NCBI GenBank assembly: GCA_012517815.1
Contig: JAAYUF010000059.1
Location: forward strand, 1 to 64,000
From: Clostridiales bacterium
GTDB lineage: Bacteria; Bacillota; Clostridia; Christensenellales; Aristaeellaceae
Direction of reading: 5' to 3'
DNA: 64,000 nt
The notes beneath the pieces were generated by a model. The model had not been told where the DNA came from. It saw only the letters and a list, made by a program, of their open reading frames with translations, and did not search any database. Below, one piece after another: positions 35,981 through 44,738 of this stretch. Position numbers and translations under genes: made by a program. Positions within the stretch are counted from its first letter, which is position 1, and every line of letters starts with the position of its first letter.

Positions 35981-37387
35981 ATGGCTAAAAAAGTTTTCAA
36001 CGCAGGAAACACCGACTACACCAGACAAATCAGCGAATATGCCGTCAGTATGAAATATGAGGGCATCCCTGCCGATGTGCTTGAGCGGGCGAAGATGATG
36101 ACGCTGCATACCATCGGCGTGTCGCTTGCCGCAGCGAATGTCAAGCAGGCAGAAACCTCCGTTCTGGCGGCGCGCCGGCTGAACGGCGGCAGCGGCGGCG
36201 GCGCCACCGTATGGACGACGGGCGAAAAACTCAGCCCCGCCGCCGCCTGTTTTGTGAACGGCACCGTTGCCGATATGCTGGATTGGGAGGACTGCGCCTG
36301 GACGGGGCATCCTTCCGCAGGCGTGATTCCCGTCGCCGTCGCAATGTCCGAGGAGCTGCATAAAAGCGGTAAGGATTTTCTGACGGCCGTGGTTGCCGGC
36401 TATGAAGCCTATACCCGCATTGCCATGTCTGTTCAGCCGCCCGCCGATTTTGACCATGCCCACGGTTGGGGCATTGTTTCCTGGCAGATGTTTGCAAGCG
36501 TGATACCCGCCGCCAAACTGCTGGGCCTGGACGCGCTCAAAACCAATCAAGCCTACGGCATGGGCTGCATCTATACGCCCATCGCTTCGAATCTGATGCA
36601 GGCTACAATGTCCAACGCCTACCATTACCAGCACGGTCTGGCGGCCCACAGCGGCATTCTGGCGGCCTACAATGCGCTTGACGGCATTGATAACCTGACG
36701 GACGGCCTGGATATTCCCTATGCTTACAGCGAGCAACTCACCACGGAGGAGAAACGTTACTGGATCGTGAAGGACCTGGACAAGTTCCTGATGACCAATA
36801 TCCTTATCAAGCACTGGCCCGCCAACATGTGGATTCAGACCCCAATAGAAATCGTTCATGATCTGGCAAAGGAACACGCGATCAATCCTGCGGATATCGC
36901 CGAAATCATCGTGGATCCGCCCACGCAGTACCGTATGCAGTTCTATGAGGACGGCTTCTCCTCCCTGATGGATGCCCAGTTCAGCATGCCTTTCTGCATC
37001 GCCACCATGCTGTATGGCGATAAGCCGGGCCCCAACTGGTACAGTCCGGAGCTGTTCACCGATCCCAGGATCATCGATCTGGCGCGCAGGATCAAGGGCG
37101 GTCCAAGCAAAGAGGATACCCTTCAGGGTTCCTTCGTGCTGTTCCAGAACGGCCAATTCCCGGAGAAGCACGTGACCATCACCATGAAAGACGGCGCCGT
37201 GTACGAGCGCGCAATGTCCAAACACAAAGGGCATCCCGACAACATGCTCACCCGTCGGGAATTCTGCGACCTTTTCCTGAACAACGCCGCTTTCCACATG
37301 AGCAGGGACAAGGCTGTCAAACTGATGGATTTTATCCTCAACATGGAAAATGTCGAGGATATGGCGGAGATTGGAAAACGATTGTAA
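35981..37387 (+). CDS. MmgE/PrpD family protein, copy 1
   Basis: A 468-residue protein of the family that includes 2-methylcitrate dehydratase, cis-aconitate decarboxylase and iminodisuccinate epimerase. The helical N-terminal domain holds ADMLDWEDCAWTGHPSAGV (around residue 93), the family's substrate-site region, here with Trp-Glu-Asp instead of the usual FDDT. The second domain contains HYQHGLAAHSG and VDPPTQYRM. A closely similar paralogue follows 12 nt downstream. It is part of the TRAP operon, so the substrate is likely the imported acid or its product. Confidence 0.88.
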   Translation: MAKKVFNAGNTDYTRQISEYAVSMKYEGIPADVLERAKMMTLHTIGVSLAAANVKQAETSVLAARRLNGGSGGGATVWTTGEKLSPAAACFVNGTVADMLDWEDCAWTGHPSAGVIPVAVAMSEELHKSGKDFLTAVVAGYEAYTRIAMSVQPPADFDHAHGWGIVSWQMFASVIPAAKLLGLDALKTNQAYGMGCIYTPIASNLMQATMSNAYHYQHGLAAHSGILAAYNALDGIDNLTDGLDIPYAYSEQLTTEEKRYWIVKDLDKFLMTNILIKHWPANMWIQTPIEIVHDLAKEHAINPADIAEIIVDPPTQYRMQFYEDGFSSLMDAQFSMPFCIATMLYGDKPGPNWYSPELFTDPRIIDLARRIKGGPSKEDTLQGSFVLFQNGQFPEKHVTITMKDGAVYERAMSKHKGHPDNMLTRREFCDLFLNNAAFHMSRDKAVKLMDFILNMENVEDMAEIGKRL

Positions 37388-37399
37388 GAAGGTGATCTT

Positions 37400-38815
37400 G
37401 TGGGATTCAGCGTCAACCATTTGGAAGGAAACGCCACCGAGCAGCTCTCCCGGTATACTAAAAATTTGAAGTATGACAACTTGCCCGCGGAAGTCATTGA
37501 GCGCGCGAAAATGATCAATATGCACGCCCTGGCCGCGGCGCTGGCCGCAAACGCCGCCCCCATGTCCGGCAGGGCAATCGCACTGGGAAAACAGTGCAAC
37601 GGAGGCGTCGGCGGCGAATCCACCCTTTGGATTGACGGCTCCAAGGTAAGCATGGCCAACGCTGCGTTTTCCAACGGCGTGCTGTGCGATATGCTGGATT
37701 GGGAGGATTGCGCCTGGACGGGGCATCCCTCAGCCGGCGTGATCCCCGTTGCCTGGGCTGCGGCCGAAGCAAGCCACAAAAGCGGCAAAGAGCTTATCGC
37801 CGCCATCGTGGCAGGCTATGAAGTCTATACCCGTGTGGCAATGGCCGTTCAGCCGCCCAAAGGCTGGGATTACTTCAAAGGCTGGGGCTTGACGACATGG
37901 CAGATCTTTGCATGTTCCACCCCCGCCGCAAAGCTTTTAGATCTGTCCGAAGAGCAGATCAATCAGGCTTTTGGCCTCTCCGCGGTATGCACGACGATTC
38001 CAAGCGTGCTGCATCACGCCACCATGTCCGATGCTTATCATTATGAGCACGGCTTCCGGGCGAAAGATGGGATTATGGCGGCCATGGTGGCGAAAAGTGG
38101 GATTGAGAACTTCATGGATGCGCTGGACGATCCCTATGCATTTCAATACCACCTGACCTCTTCCCCGGCCCCGGAATGGTATACCAGGGAATTGGGCGAG
38201 ACATATTTCATCATGAAGACCCTCTGCAAGCACTGGCCCGCCAACATGTGGGTGCAGACGCCCCTGGAGATTACCTACAACCTTGTTGTCAAAAACGGTC
38301 TCAGGCCGGAAGATATCAAAGAAGTGGTGCTCGATCCGCCCACCCAGGGGCGTATGGCCGTACGGGAAGAAGGCTATTCCTCCATCACCCAGGCTCAGTT
38401 CAGCGTACCCTTCGCGCTTGCTTCGGTCATATGCGATCCTCACGCCGGACCCCAGTGGTATTCGAAAGAAAGGTTGCGCGACCCCCGGGTGCTGCACATT
38501 GCCAAGAAGGTGAAGGGCGGAACGGGAAAGCCGCATCAGCTTGAGGAGTCCTTCGGGCTGTTCAAGGCCGGCTCCCACCCGTTGAAGACCGTTACCATTA
38601 CGACAAACGACGGCAGGGTGCTAACCGAGTCGATGGACTGCCATCCGGGGCATCCCAGCAACATGATGAGCCGCGAGGAATTCTGTGACCGTTTCCGCCT
38701 CCAAGCGTCCTTTACCATGGATTCAAGGGACAAGATCGAGCATGCGGTGGATGTCCTGTGCAACATCGAGAAGGTGAAGGATATCGCGGAAGTGACCGAC
38801 ATCCTGCACAAGTGA
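37400..38815 (+). CDS. MmgE/PrpD family protein, copy 2
   Basis: A 471-residue paralogue of the preceding gene. The segment DMLDWEDCAWTGHPSAGVIP is identical in both, as is KHWPANMW, and VDPPTQ/LDPPTQ is conserved. The start is GTG 37400 after AAGGTGAT. Two diverged copies may act on two stereoisomers or form a hetero-oligomer; both ideas are inference. It ends the cluster; no clear terminator follows. Confidence 0.88.
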   Translation: MGFSVNHLEGNATEQLSRYTKNLKYDNLPAEVIERAKMINMHALAAALAANAAPMSGRAIALGKQCNGGVGGESTLWIDGSKVSMANAAFSNGVLCDMLDWEDCAWTGHPSAGVIPVAWAAAEASHKSGKELIAAIVAGYEVYTRVAMAVQPPKGWDYFKGWGLTTWQIFACSTPAAKLLDLSEEQINQAFGLSAVCTTIPSVLHHATMSDAYHYEHGFRAKDGIMAAMVAKSGIENFMDALDDPYAFQYHLTSSPAPEWYTRELGETYFIMKTLCKHWPANMWVQTPLEITYNLVVKNGLRPEDIKEVVLDPPTQGRMAVREEGYSSITQAQFSVPFALASVICDPHAGPQWYSKERLRDPRVLHIAKKVKGGTGKPHQLEESFGLFKAGSHPLKTVTITTNDGRVLTESMDCHPGHPSNMMSREEFCDRFRLQASFTMDSRDKIEHAVDVLCNIEKVKDIAEVTDILHK

Positions 38816-39299
38816 TGTGATGCGGCAGCTTCCAGGCCGCTGTTGACCCTGAGCGTCATTGTACCGAATCAAGCGGGCGCCGCGTTCTGAAAAAGACCCC
38901 GGCAGACGTTGATAACCTCCGGTTTTCGCTTCGCAATCCGAAACGTTGCATACCATTCGCGGCGTTGACGCAAGGGCCGCCCTTTGCGAGCAGGCGTGAT
39001 GTTCGGTTGCCCATCATTGGGTGGGAAGCGGCGAAGCATCGGGGGTTATCTCATCTTGGCGACGGGTGCGTTTGGCAGTCCATGCGGCAAGTCCTCACGT
39101 TTGCGCCCGTCGCCGCACCGATGGGCTTCTTGGCGGTTCCCCTTGCCGTCCATGCAACCGTTGCGAACCTTAGCCAAGGCATCCGTCACCGTCTAGGCGT
39201 GGAAGGCCTCGGCGCGGTTGCGGCCAGCTGCAAGCCCGGCAGGCCTTTCCCCCATGCTCCGCACTGGGATCGAACGATATTGACAGGAGTTGAAACGAT
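38816..39299. other. Intergenic region without a gene
   Basis: About 480 bp between the PrpD pair and the small membrane protein gene. I see no credible frame, clear promoter or terminator. Confidence 0.55.
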
Positions 39300-39776
39300 A
39301 TGAAGATTAGCAAGTACAGATTGGTAGATTGCATATGGGGAGCCTTGATCATGGGCATGGTGCTCAGCTTTGCAATGCCCATGATCAGCAACGGGTTCGT
39401 CACGCTTGCAGAATTCCTCTCCAGCCTGATCGTATCCTTTTTTGTGGGTCTGGCCATCATGCTGTTTTCGCCCATACGCAAGATCAGCGCTCGCTTTGCA
39501 ACGAAATGCGGCGCAGAAAATGGCACGGTGAAGTATAGCCTTTGTTCAGCGGCGGCAACGACCCTGCTCATGGGCACCGCGATGAGCATCATCATGACAT
39601 GGTGGGGGATGCACGCTGTCCCAGGCTATCAGAGCCAGTTGTTTCATGCGTGGATAAGCGCATATCCCTGGGTGCTGATCGTTGTGTTTATCATGGTGAA
39701 TTTCTGCCAATGGTCCGGTAAATATGTTGTGAAACTGTTGTTTGGGGACGCTGCCCAAGAAAAGGAAGCTTCGTAA
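39300..39776 (+). CDS. Small four-helix membrane protein (DUF2798-like?)
   Basis: A 158-residue protein with four hydrophobic segments (about 10-32, 35-57, 84-105, 118-140) arranged as two similar halves, each with a motif of the type ALIMGMVLSFAMP / TTLLMGTAMSIIM. This two-fold repeat resembles DUF2798 membrane proteins, but I am not sure. ATG 39300 follows AGGAG. Function unknown; no operon partner. Confidence 0.65.
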   Translation: MKISKYRLVDCIWGALIMGMVLSFAMPMISNGFVTLAEFLSSLIVSFFVGLAIMLFSPIRKISARFATKCGAENGTVKYSLCSAAATTLLMGTAMSIIMTWWGMHAVPGYQSQLFHAWISAYPWVLIVVFIMVNFCQWSGKYVVKLLFGDAAQEKEAS

Positions 39777-40320
39777 AGCGACGGCTGGGTTGTCGCCGTT
39801 GGCCGTATCAGATTCGGCGGCGCCGGTGCGTTCAGCCGTTTCACCGGAGTACGGCAAGGCTGTTGGGCAGGAAACCACCTCAAAAATTAGGCAGTTCGCA
39901 AGCCGGATCGCCGATAAAAACCATGTTGCCGGTTGAAAACGTGTACAGCCAAAGGTTATGGCAAACCATCAGTCGAATGCCGCACGGTACCCAGCAGGCG
40001 TATTCCGCGATTTCGGGATCCTCTGCGAGGCGTTGGGCGTTATTCTAGACCGGCCGGCGATCCAGCCCCATCCAGCGCGCGCAGAGCCATACCCGCATGC
40101 GGAGCATCGGGTCTTCCTCTCCCCATTGCCGCGGTATCCGTGCCATTCAAGCTGTCGCAAACACAATTTAGCCATTGGTGCGTTCACCCGAAATGAATGC
40201 TGTGGCATTGTTCATTGTAGGGGAGCGCCAACGGCTTTCCTATCGCTTAATGAAAACGGCAAACCAGATTGTACCTGTCCCAACGAGGCGTAACGCGTGC
40301 CTGAACGCGCGCCGCAGCTG
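39777..40320. other. Intergenic region without a gene
   Basis: About 540 bp up to the tmRNA terminator. Nothing recognisable on either strand. Confidence 0.55.
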
Positions 40321-40357
40321 ATAAAACGCGCTGAAACTTCTACGTTTCAGCGCGTTT
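40321..40357 (-). terminator. Terminator of tmRNA
   Basis: Perfect 14-bp stem AAACGCGCTGAAAC (40324-40337) / GTTTCAGCGCGTTT (40344-40357), running into TTTTAT on the minus strand. Confidence 0.93.
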
Positions 40358-40361
40358 CGTG

Positions 40362-40707
40362 TGGTGGAGGTGAGGGGAGTTGAACCCCTGTCCGAAAGCA
40401 TGCCGATCAGGCTTTCTCCGAGCGCATTCAGGGATTTGGGATTCCCCTCGGCAAACGCCCCCTGACGGGCTTATGCCTACGGTAGCTTCATTTTACGAAC
40501 AACACCTCAAAGCTTTGATGTGCTCGTCCCCCACGATCATGACGCCGGGAACCGAATCCGTGGGCGGTTCGGGCCGACGCGCGGCATTAAGCCGCGAAAG
40601 CGAATTCGTTATTGTCGGTTGTTGTTTTTCCCCGTTGTTGCGCGGTACAGGGTCCGCGGCTCGCTTACCCAACCTTCAAAACCCCCCGTCGAAACCGGAA
40701 CACCCCC
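40362..40707 (-). ncRNA. ssrA: tmRNA (ssrA)
   Basis: A 346-nt transfer-messenger RNA that rescues stalled ribosomes. The 5' end GGGGGTGTTCCGGTTTCGACGG and 3' end GGGGTTCAACTCCCCTCACC plus TCCACCA form the tRNA-like domain. The tag frame at 40631-40587 encodes GKTTTDNNEFAFAA then TAA; with the charged alanine this gives a 15-residue tag starting AGKT, like that of B. subtilis. A GCGGC/GCCGC stem follows the tag stop, as usual. It lies 19 bp downstream of smpB on the same strand. Confidence 0.95.
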
Positions 40708-40726
40708 ATGTCGATTCGCTCCTGGT

Positions 40727-41197
40727 TCAGTCGTCGCGCCGTCTGCTGAACGCGCGCTCGATGTCGCGCTTCGCGTCCCGGTCTGCTGCGGCGTCGCGCT
40801 TGTCGTGCAGTTGCTTGCCCTTGCACAGGCCGAGCTCCAGCTTCATCCGCCCGTCTTTCAGGTACAGCTTCAGCGGCACCAGCGCGTAGCCCTGTCGGCT
40901 CACCAGTCCCGCCAGCTTGCGTATCTCGCTTCTGTGCATCAGGAGCTTCTTGGGCCGCAGGGGATCGTGGTTAAACAGGTTTCCCTGCTAGTAGGGGCTG
41001 ATGTGCATCCCCTCGGCGAAAATCTCCCCGCCGCGCACCATGCAGTAGCTTTCCTTGAGGTTTACGCGGCCCGCACGGATGCTTTTCACTTCCGTGCCCT
41101 GCAAGCTCAGCCCGCATTCGTAGGTTTCCTCCACGAAATACTCGTGGTAAGCCTTTTTGTTCTGGGCGACGGGCTTGATCCCCTTGGCACGCGGCAC
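40727..41197 (-). pseudogene. smpB: smpB interrupted by one in-frame amber codon
   Basis: SmpB binds tmRNA and is needed for trans-translation. The frame encodes a full 156-codon SmpB, starting [20 protein letters not shown] and ending [14 protein letters not shown], but codon 70 is TAG (40990-40988). The usual sequence there is ISPYEQGN, so GAG became TAG by one base. No frameshift or other lesion exists: [14 protein letters not shown] continues in the same frame. The downstream part could restart at ATG 40939. Possibilities are a real nonsense mutation, readthrough (TAG is followed by CAG, a leaky context) or a sequencing error. TAG is an ordinary stop elsewhere here. Confidence 0.9.
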
Positions 41198-41247
41198 GCT
41201 TGTCCCTCCCTGCGGTTTGGCGTCCGCGCCTGAAACACGGGCAATTG

Positions 41248-41275
41248 ATTATAGCACATTTCCAGACGGTTGCAA
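41248..41275 (-). promoter_or_regulatory. smpB promoter sharing its -35 with proA
   Basis: Minus strand TTGCAA (41270-41275), 16-bp spacer, TATAAT (41248-41253). TTGCAA is its own reverse complement, and the same six bases are the -35 of the proA promoter. Confidence 0.8.
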
Positions 41276-41298
41276 AGTGCGTTTCCCTGCTTTATAAT
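41270..41298 (+). promoter_or_regulatory. proA promoter sharing its -35 with smpB
   Basis: Plus strand TTGCAA (41270-41275), 17-bp spacer, TATAAT (41293-41298). It is divergent from and overlapping with the smpB promoter. Confidence 0.85.
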
Positions 41299-41325
41299 GC
41301 ACACAGAGAAACGGGGGGGATGCCG

Positions 41326-42645
41326 ATGACCAGTCAGACGATCCGCGAAATGGCGGCGGAAGCCCGACAGGCGGGCCTTGCGTTAAGCGCCACCACGCCG
41401 GCCCTGCGCAATCAGGCGCTCCTTTCCATCGGCGAGGCGATCCGCCGCCGGCTGGATGGGATTCGGACTGCCAACGAAGAGGACGTGCGGCAGGCAATCG
41501 CGGAAAAGCTGAGCCCTCCGCTGGTCGCGCGCCTGCGTTTTGGCGAGGCGAAGGCAACGCATGTGATCGAAGGGCTCAGGGCGCTCTCGCTGCTGCCCGA
41601 TCCGCTCAACCGCGTCCAGTACGCCAACGAAATCGCCGAAGGGTTGCGCCTGTACCGCACCACCTGCCCCATCGGCGTTATCGGCGTTATTTTTGAAAGC
41701 CGGCCGGATGCGCTGGTGCAGATCAGCTCGCTTTGCCTGAAAAGCGGCAACGCCGTGCTGCTCAAGGGCGGCCGGGAAGCCCTGCGCACCAATGAGGCGC
41801 TTTTTCAGGCCATTGTGGAAGGCGCGCGCGAGGCCGGTTTGCCCGACGGCTGGTGCCATCTGCTCCACTCGCGCGAGGATGTGGACGAGATGCTCAGACT
41901 GGACGATTCCATCGACCTGATTATACCGCGTGGCAGCAACGCGTTTGTGCGCCACATCATGCGCAACAGCGCCATTCCGGTGCTCGGGCATTCCGAGGGC
42001 ATCTGCCATGTCTATGTGGATCAGGCTGCGGATCTCACGGAGGCCGTGTCGCTGGTGGTCGACAGCAAGACCCAGAACCTTTCGGTATGCAATGCCGCGG
42101 AAACGCTGCTGGTGCATGAGGCCGTTGCGGAAGCGTTTCTCCCGCGCGTGGCGGAAGCGCTCCGCTCCAAAGGAACGGAACTCCGCGGCGACGAGCGCAC
42201 GCGGATGTTGATCGGCTGCGAACCCGCCACCGAGGAGGACTGGCATACCGAATACCTGGACGCTATCCTCTCCATCCGGATCGTGGATAGCCTTCGGGAG
42301 GCCATCGCACACATCAACCGCTACGGCTCGCGCCATACCGACAGCATCCTTACCCGGGACACCGCCGCCATTGAAACATTCATGACGCTTGTGGACAGCG
42401 CGGATGTTTTCGCCAACTGTTCCACGCGTTTTTCGGACGGCTTCCTGTTCGGGTTTGGCGCGGAGGTCGGCATCGCGACCGGGAAAGTCCACGCGCGCGG
42501 CCCAATGGGGCTGGAAGGGCTTTGCACCTATAAATACAGGCTCTACGGCCACGGGCATACGCTCGCGGACCTGAATGCCGGCACGTTTCCGCTGCTGCAC
42601 CGTGCGCTGCCAAACGACATACCGCCGTACGACCCTGCGCGGTAA
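41326..42645 (+). CDS. proA: Gamma-glutamyl phosphate reductase
   Basis: Second step of proline synthesis: NADPH reduction of gamma-glutamyl phosphate to glutamate semialdehyde. The 439 residues belong to the aldehyde dehydrogenase superfamily. The catalytic Cys is in NLSVCNAAETLLVH; the NADP region has GVIGVIFESRPDA and LIIPRGSNAFV; the C-terminus has GPMGLEGLCTYKYRLYGHG. ATG 41326 is preferred because the G-run ribosome site touches the earlier ATG at 41320. No proB is adjacent. Confidence 0.95.
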   Translation: MTSQTIREMAAEARQAGLALSATTPALRNQALLSIGEAIRRRLDGIRTANEEDVRQAIAEKLSPPLVARLRFGEAKATHVIEGLRALSLLPDPLNRVQYANEIAEGLRLYRTTCPIGVIGVIFESRPDALVQISSLCLKSGNAVLLKGGREALRTNEALFQAIVEGAREAGLPDGWCHLLHSREDVDEMLRLDDSIDLIIPRGSNAFVRHIMRNSAIPVLGHSEGICHVYVDQAADLTEAVSLVVDSKTQNLSVCNAAETLLVHEAVAEAFLPRVAEALRSKGTELRGDERTRMLIGCEPATEEDWHTEYLDAILSIRIVDSLREAIAHINRYGSRHTDSILTRDTAAIETFMTLVDSADVFANCSTRFSDGFLFGFGAEVGIATGKVHARGPMGLEGLCTYKYRLYGHGHTLADLNAGTFPLLHRALPNDIPPYDPAR

Positions 42646-42984
42646 CGGGGGTAGACGTCGGCAAGCAATGCTGAAGCCAGCCTGATGGCAAGACCGGGGA
42701 ACGTGCGATCTTCCTGAGATGCCCGCCGTCCCCGGTCCTGTGCATGGCGAAGGAACCCGGAAACCTCAGGGAGGAAGGCCGCGAAAAGCTTTGAATCCTG
42801 AAGCCTGTACCGTCGACGGGCGTACCTTCGCGGCATGCTATGGATTGTTCCCGCAGCTTGGGTTCGCCCATGCGGAGTCGACCCCGGACCGGCCGATTTC
42901 ATGCGATGCAAGCGATTCTCCCCTTTCCGCGGTCTCCTGCGGATCAGGCGGGCGCGCCATGACACGCTCCTATCTCCATATTAA
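42646..42984. other. Intergenic region without a gene
   Basis: Between convergent proA and the MATE gene. It contains a 9-bp stem (42692-42700 / 42729-42737) with a long loop that may end proA. No coding frame recognised. Confidence 0.5.
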
Positions 42985-43021
42985 GGAAAACCCGCCCGGC
43001 AGCTACTGTCAGGGCGGGTTT
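42985..43021 (-). terminator. Terminator of the MATE gene
   Basis: AAACCCGCCC (42988-42997) / GGGCGGGTTT (43012-43021), followed by TTTTCC on the minus strand. The flanking A and T runs could make it bidirectional. Confidence 0.85.
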
Positions 43022-43044
43022 GCGGTGTATCCGGGCAAAGAACC

Positions 43045-44388
43045 CTATGGGTTGGGCGCATCCGTTTGGGGTGCCGGAGCGCGGCAGATGGCCGATCGGC
43101 GGTACAGCACCGTAAGCAGGGAACTGCACAAAAGCCAACCGACCGGGTACGCCAGCGCCATCGGGACAAACGCGTTGCCCAGCCATTGGTTCACCAGCAG
43201 ATACAGTTGGCGGAATACCACAAACGAGCCGATCATCACGATCACCGGCGCGCGCGCATTGCCGATGCCGCGCAGCGAGCCCGCGTAGATCTGGTTGAAG
43301 CATAAAAGCAGGTAAAACGGCGAAATGATCAGCGTAAAACGCTGACCGTAGGCGAGCACATCCGCGTCCCGCGTGAACAGCGTCAACAGCGTCCGGGACA
43401 GGAGCATCACCAGCGCACAGATCAGCGCCGTAATCGCCAGCGAAAGCAGCAGCGCCTGCTTTGTGCCCCGACGAGCGCGTTTCATGTTTTTCGCGCCATG
43501 GTTTTGGCCCACAAAGGTGGTCGAAGCCATACCGATAGCCTGAATGGGCACCAGGATCAGCGTGTCCAGCTTGCTGTAGGCGGACCAGCCGGCCATGCAG
43601 GCCGAGCCGAACGCGTTGATGTAGCCCTGTACAAACACGTTGGAAAAGGACGTGACCGCCTGCTGAATCGCCGAAGGCATGCCGATTTTCAATATGCGGC
43701 GCAGAATAACGGGGTCAATGTGCAGATGGCCCCAGCGGATGCCGTAGGGGGCGCTGTCCTGCGAAAGCACGATCAGCACCAGCGCGGCCGAAAGCAGCTG
43801 CGCCAGAATCGTCGCGTACGCGACGCCGGCCACGCCCAGCCGGAACCGGATCACAAAAAGCAGGTCCAGCGCGGTGTTGACCACCGCGGAAAAGCACAAA
43901 AAATAGAGCGGACGGCGCGTATCTCCCACCGCCTGCAGGATGCCGGCCCCGACGTTATAGATCAGCAGCCCGGTCAGTCCGCTGAAGTAAATCGTAAGAT
44001 ACTGCTGCGCCTGGTCGAACACATCCGCGGGCGTCGCCATCATCCGCAGCGCCGGCACGACAATCAGCAGGCCCAGCCCGGTCATCACCGCGCACAGGAT
44101 CAGCGTGACCGCGATGGCCGTATGAACGGCGTCATGCAGCCTGTCGTGATCGTGCGCGCCGTAGCATTGGGAAATCACAACGCTGGCGCCTGTGGCCAAG
44201 CCGGCGCAGAAGCCGACCAGCATGTTGATGATACTGCCGGTGCTGCCCACGGCCGCGAGCGCTTCCTTGCCCACAAAGCGGCCCACCACGATGGCGTCCA
44301 CCATGTTGTACAGCTGCTGAAAAACAAGCCCCAGCGCCATGGGGATGGAGAATTCCAGCAGTTGTTTCCAAATGACGCCCTGCGTCAT
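43045..44388 (-). CDS. MATE-family efflux transporter
   Basis: A cation-coupled multidrug/toxin exporter with 12 predicted helices in two similar halves. The N-terminus MTQGVIWKQLLEFSIPMALG and FQQLYNMVDAIVVGRFVG is typical, and the second half has GMPSAIQQAVTSFSNVFVQ. The start is uncertain. A TTG 105 bases further up falls inside the promoter. GGGAGGG at 44428-44434 lies 40 nt before ATG 44388, so a non-AUG start near 44412 is possible. I give the ATG; length from it is 447 residues. Substrate unknown. Confidence 0.88.
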   Translation of the reverse strand: MTQGVIWKQLLEFSIPMALGLVFQQLYNMVDAIVVGRFVGKEALAAVGSTGSIINMLVGFCAGLATGASVVISQCYGAHDHDRLHDAVHTAIAVTLILCAVMTGLGLLIVVPALRMMATPADVFDQAQQYLTIYFSGLTGLLIYNVGAGILQAVGDTRRPLYFLCFSAVVNTALDLLFVIRFRLGVAGVAYATILAQLLSAALVLIVLSQDSAPYGIRWGHLHIDPVILRRILKIGMPSAIQQAVTSFSNVFVQGYINAFGSACMAGWSAYSKLDTLILVPIQAIGMASTTFVGQNHGAKNMKRARRGTKQALLLSLAITALICALVMLLSRTLLTLFTRDADVLAYGQRFTLIISPFYLLLCFNQIYAGSLRGIGNARAPVIVMIGSFVVFRQLYLLVNQWLGNAFVPMALAYPVGWLLCSSLLTVLYRRSAICRAPAPQTDAPNP

Positions 44389-44464
44389 ATCCGCATCGGT
44401 TTTTCTGAGCAGTTTTTGCGTAACGCACCCTCCCGCTTTCCAAGCCGCTATTGCGTGTTCGAGC

Positions 44465-44493
44465 AGTGTAGCACATTCTGCCTGATCGGTCAA
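44465..44493 (-). promoter_or_regulatory. Promoter of the MATE gene
   Basis: Minus strand TTGACC (44488-44493), 17-bp spacer, TACACT (44465-44470). Confidence 0.7.
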
Positions 44494-44670
44494 ACCGGCG
44501 ACGCCAGGCGAACTGCCGTTCAGGCACTGGCAAGGCAGCCCGTATCGTGCTTTGCGGTTTCAAGCCGGGAACGCATTTTTCTTTTCGAGAAAAAACGAAA
44601 ATGCGGGTTTCGCCCGGCCGGCTATGCCATAGTCAGCTTTGCGACACTGTCCCCTCGCCGGACCTTTCAT

Positions 44671-44699
44671 TTGCCATGCGATGGACGTTCTGTTATAAT
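44671..44699 (+). promoter_or_regulatory. Promoter of ybaK
   Basis: TTGCCA (44671-44676), 17-bp spacer, TATAAT (44694-44699), 40 bp before the ATG. Confidence 0.8.
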
Positions 44700-44738
44700 C
44701 AGGGCGTAACGGGACAACGCGGAATCGGGGAGTCGAGC

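Noticed and set aside
40988..40990. TAG in smpB as a pyrrolysine or reassigned codon
   Set aside because: TAG is used as an ordinary stop in other genes here (pfkA at 1319-1321, the Rrf2 gene at 8411-8413), and the family residue is Glu.
44389..44493. TTG at 44491-44493 as start of the MATE protein
   Set aside because: It is the -35 hexamer of a good promoter (TTGACC-17-TACACT), so the region is upstream of transcription start.
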